Part shown: positions 56,417 through 60,785 of the stretch, piece after piece
Layout: each line of letters starts with the position of its first letter
Position numbering within the stretch: position 1 is the stretch's first letter
NCBI GenBank assembly: GCA_016184115.1
Contig: JACPDH010000070.1
Span: 1 to 60,785 of the forward strand
Reading direction: 5' to 3'
Length of the DNA stretch: 60,785 bases
Source of the DNA: Acidobacteriota bacterium
Lineage (GTDB): Bacteria; Acidobacteriota; Thermoanaerobaculia; Gp7-AA8
The notes under the pieces: generated by a model
Database searches by the model: none
Told to the model about the DNA's origin: nothing
What the model saw: only the letters and a program-made list of their open reading frames with translations
Translations under genes and position numbers: made by a program

Positions 56417-56693
56417 TTTTCACCCCGCCGCAAGAGCGGAGTTGCTTCGGGCCGAGGATTGATACCTCGAACGAAGCACTGTGGCGGCGGAGGCGTTCGT
56501 TGCAGAGATCGATCACGCTATCGAGCGGATCTCCGAGGCCCCAGAGCGATACCCTGAGACGCGTCATGGCCGCCGAAGGTTTGTCCTCTTCAGTTTCCCG
56601 TTTGACGTCGTTTATCGCGCATCCGGAGAGAGAATCGAGATCATCGCAGTAGCGCATCACAGTCGGCGGCCAGGTTACTGGACCTCCCGGTGA
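56391..56693 (+). pseudogene. RelE/ParE-like toxin interrupted by an in-frame TGA
   Basis: From ATG 56391 the frame reads a RelE/ParE-type start (VDFHPAARAELLRAED), then TGA at 56460-56462, and continues without shift as YLERSTVAAEAFVAEIDHAIERI... to the family ending IEIIAVAHHSRRPGYW and a stop at 56693. The interrupted codon is where relatives usually have Trp (AEDWYLER), so a single TGG-to-TGA change explains it. A restart at GTG 56481 would give a 70-residue fragment lacking the first helix. It is probably inactive, though readthrough is possible. Confidence 0.78.
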
Positions 56694-56812
56694 CGGCGGC
56701 CCACTAACGCGCTGCGGCCGACATCAACGCGGCACACCGAGTGTTGAAAGCTGTTAGGGCGGCTCGGCCTCGTTTCTGCAGCTTATCGCGAGCATTGGGC
56801 GGAGTGACGGTC

Positions 56813-57784
56813 TCATCCGGGCGAGCCTCCGGCCACGATCCCCTCGCCGCGCAGACGACTGATGTCTTTTGTCGGTGCGCTCCCGAAGAAACGTCCATAT
56901 TCGCGGCTGAACTGCGACGCGCTGAGGTAGCCGACGCGCCGGCTCGCATCGCCGGCGTCCAGCATTGCAGTGAGCATGAGGCGCCGCGCCTCCTGGAGCC
57001 GGAGCGCTTTCTGGTACTGAAGCGGGCTCATCGATGTCACCGATTTGAACTGGCGATGAAACGCCGAGACGCTCATGTTCACGAGCTTCGCGAGATCGTC
57101 GATGTTGACCGGCTGGTCGAAGTTGTTTCGAAGCCACATTACCGCCCTGGAGACTCTCTGCACGCTCGACTCGGCGCGACCGATCTGCGCCAGGCGTCCG
57201 CCCATCGGACTTCGCAGCAGGCGGATGAGGATCTCGTCGACGACGAGCGGTGCGAGCAGTGAGGCGTCGTCCGGCTGAGCCATCAGCTCGAGAAGCCTGA
57301 TCGCAGCCTGGATCGTCGGCGTATCCGCTTGCCCGACGAGGACTGCGCGATCGTTGGTCACGCGAGGAATTCCGTGCGGATACACCTTCATCGTAAGCTC
57401 CGCGACTTTCTGCGGATCGAGGTCGATCTTCAGATTCAAGTACGGTTCCGCGGGACTGGCGCGCGTGATCTGCGCGGCGATTGGCAGGTCGACCGAGTAG
57501 ATCGCAACGCGCCCAGGCTGATACTCGTAGACCTCGTCACCAAGCAGCACGCTCTTGGCGCCCTGGGCTGCAATGCAGACCGAGGAGCACTGCATGGCGT
57601 GCGAGAGCTCCGTGTTCGCATGCGAGATACGAATCGCGAAGACGCCCGGGATGCGCAGTTCGAAGAGTCCATCGTACGGCGCATGCGTGGCGATCAGCTT
57701 CGCCAGGACGGTGAGATCGGATAGGTTTGAAGAGCGTGTCACGCGTTGTCGTCCTTCGTCATCTTCGTCTTCGTTCCTGAACAT
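56813..57784 (-). CDS. AraC-family regulator with AraC_N domain (YqhC-like)
   Basis: 323 residues. ATG 57784 is chosen, as the frame upstream is arginine-rich shadow. The N-terminal AraC_N domain (about 20-170) has [30 protein letters not shown] and [16 protein letters not shown], typical of the YqhC group. The C-terminal AraC domain (about 210-310) has [34 protein letters not shown]. It lies 47 nt after the aldo-keto reductase gene on the same strand; YqhC in E. coli controls an alcohol dehydrogenase and an aldo-keto reductase in response to aldehydes, so a like role is inferred. Confidence 0.87.
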   Translation of the reverse strand: MFRNEDEDDEGRQRVTRSSNLSDLTVLAKLIATHAPYDGLFELRIPGVFAIRISHANTELSHAMQCSSVCIAAQGAKSVLLGDEVYEYQPGRVAIYSVDLPIAAQITRASPAEPYLNLKIDLDPQKVAELTMKVYPHGIPRVTNDRAVLVGQADTPTIQAAIRLLELMAQPDDASLLAPLVVDEILIRLLRSPMGGRLAQIGRAESSVQRVSRAVMWLRNNFDQPVNIDDLAKLVNMSVSAFHRQFKSVTSMSPLQYQKALRLQEARRLMLTAMLDAGDASRRVGYLSASQFSREYGRFFGSAPTKDISRLRGEGIVAGGSPG

Positions 57785-57831
57785 GGGTGGACGCGGCCGC
57801 ATTCGCTGCCGCATACCGCGCGCACGCACGC

Positions 57832-59906
<2,075 letters not shown>

Positions 59907-60172
59907 GGCTGGTTTCTCCTGTCGGGTTTCGTTCGGCGGCTGCCGCGCCGTTGCGGCGTGCTTCGCGTCAACAGGAGGCAATCTAGGCTTTGGATGGCGA
60001 CATCCCTTGCCTGAAACTCCTGACGTTTGACACGATCCTGCTAACCCGGTCGGCGCCGGAAGCAGGGGGGCGGATCCTCGAGTCTCACGCAGGGAGGGGT
60101 GTGCGCGGCCTTCGCTATGTTAGGCGGAATGCGGGCTAGTCACAATGGAGTGAACTTAGGGGCGAAAGTCTC

Positions 60173-60267
60173 GAAGTTAGAATTTAGAACGAGGAATGTT
60201 GAACCCTGCGAATTCAGGTCGGAGCCCACTTCTGAGTTCAAACTTCATCGTTCATCGTTCTAACTTC
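60173..60267. repeat. Long imperfect palindrome of GAAC/GAAT words
   Basis: GAAGTTAGAA at 60173 onward is complementary to the end of GTTCTAACTTC (60257-60267), with inner partial pairing of AGAACGA/TCGTTC and TTGAACCC... words. It shares words with 19035-19119 (GAAC-C-CAGAA-TGGGCTC). It sits in the 539-nt gene-free gap between the dehydrogenase gene and cheW. Confidence 0.65.
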
Positions 60268-60411
60268 AGACTCTCCCTCTTGAGTTCTGGCCATTTGAGC
60301 TAACCAACGCGGCAACGAGCCACGCCCGGTCATGGCGAGCCGTGTTTCCAATCCATGCCGCCGATTCGATGGGAGGTAGGGAATTCCTCGTCTCAAACAC
60401 TCCTAAATTGT

Positions 60412-60417
60412 GATAAT
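60412..60417 (+). promoter_or_regulatory. Candidate extended -10 promoter upstream of cheW
   Basis: TGTGATAAT gives an extended -10 element (GATAAT at 60412-60417), 28 nt before the cheW ATG. No strong -35 is seen, which is usual for extended -10 promoters. Confidence 0.4.
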
Positions 60418-60445
60418 AGGCGAATCACCGGAGTCGGCGGATGCC

Positions 60446-60785
60446 ATGACTGAGGCGGTGGCCCACACGCACAGTCCCTACGCCGGAACGACGCATGTCG
60501 TCGTTCTCGTTCTGGACGAATTGCGCGTCGGCCTGCCGTTATCGTCGGTCGAGCGCGTCGTGCGTGTCGTCGAGTCCACGATGCTGCCAGGAGCACCCGA
60601 CGTCGTGCGCGGTGTCGTCAACGTGCAGGGACACGTAATTCCGGTGCTCGACGTGCGCAGTCGCTTTCGGTTGCCTGAGCGCGCGATCGCCCCGTCCGAC
60701 CTGATGGTGATTGCGCACACGACGCGACGGACGGTTGCGCTCGTGGTCGATTCCGTCACCGGCGTGCTCGACTGTTCCGGGTTGG
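60446..60785 (+). CDS. CheW-like chemotaxis coupling protein (partial, 3' end outside window)
   Basis: The frame opens at ATG 60446 (GGCGG about 6 nt upstream) and remains open at the right edge (113 codons). HVVVLVLDELRVGLPLSSVERVVRVVESTMLP and VRGVVNVQGHVIPVLDVRSRF are the CheW domain signatures; MVIAHTTRRTVALVVDSVTGVLD continues it. CheW links chemoreceptors to CheA. Whether this is a lone CheW or the first domain of a larger protein cannot be seen; chemotaxis genes may follow to the right. Confidence 0.87.
   Translation, partial: MTEAVAHTHSPYAGTTHVVVLVLDELRVGLPLSSVERVVRVVESTMLPGAPDVVRGVVNVQGHVIPVLDVRSRFRLPERAIAPSDLMVIAHTTRRTVALVVDSVTGVLDCSGL

Noticed and set aside
56391-56693. In-frame TGA as selenocysteine in a toxin
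   Set aside because: The position is a Trp in relatives, the family has no known selenoproteins, and no obvious SECIS-like hairpin directly follows the TGA. A nonsense mutation is simpler.

Overview
The window is about 60.8 kb of GC-rich (roughly 64% by eye) bacterial chromosome. Several features together point to Acidobacteriota, perhaps a Thermoanaerobaculia- or Vicinamibacteria-like lineage: two Ser/Thr kinases fused to TolB-type beta-propellers, an Oar/SusC-like TonB receptor with a carboxypeptidase-regulatory domain, an ABC-2 permease fused to an M1 aminopeptidase, an HpnN-like RND protein, and many palindromic intergenic repeats. This placement is an inference from gene content; there is no rRNA or other phylogenetic marker here. 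I saw no tRNA, rRNA, CRISPR array, prophage or intact transposase.

Layout. 1-5.8 kb (minus strand): a molybdenum hydroxylase module, xdhC - xdhD-like hydroxylase - SsnA-like amidohydrolase - PLP lyase (cut by the left edge). It resembles the xdhD/ssnA/ygeX purine loci of enteric and anaerobic bacteria. 6.0-13 kb: a PLP decarboxylase, a nitronate monooxygenase/PfaD-like flavoprotein, a PAS-GGDEF-EAL protein and an unknown membrane protein. 13.2-16.8 kb: the ABC permease/M1 peptidase fusion. 16.9-19.0 kb: modABC molybdate importer. 19.2-26.2 kb: secreted C69 dipeptidase, purine permease plus adenine deaminase, and an RND exporter. 26.5-38.5 kb: SNF2 helicase, two kinase-propeller proteins, a CPA2 antiporter, a lipoprotein hydrolase and a decayed epimerase gene. 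39-44.6 kb: small hydrolase, AraC regulator, e(P4)-type phosphatase, two tandem secreted paralogs of unknown function and a pirin. 45-48 kb: TonB receptor with a strong terminator. 48.1-52.6 kb: a KdpDE-like two-component pair divergent from a Kup K+ transporter, with a four-copy direct-repeat operator between them. 52.7-56.7 kb: LysE exporter, GNAT protein, small proteins and a toxin-antitoxin pair whose toxin carries an in-frame TGA. 56.8-59.9 kb: an alcohol dehydrogenase / aldo-keto reductase / AraC cassette. The right edge cuts a CheW gene.

How the parts may fit: the purine permease and adenine deaminase would deliver hypoxanthine, the XdhD-like enzyme could oxidise it further, and modABC supplies the molybdenum that enzyme needs. 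The genes are in separate transcription units, so the link is an inference.

Sequence-level signals not explained by genes: (i) the heptamer GTTAGGC/GCCTAAC, counted at least 29 times, in several reading frames and often forcing rare codons; (ii) several families of long palindromic intergenic repeats; (iii) a group of genes with a -10 box 6-7 nt before the start codon, suggesting leaderless mRNAs; (iv) the 11-bp-periodic operator next to kup.
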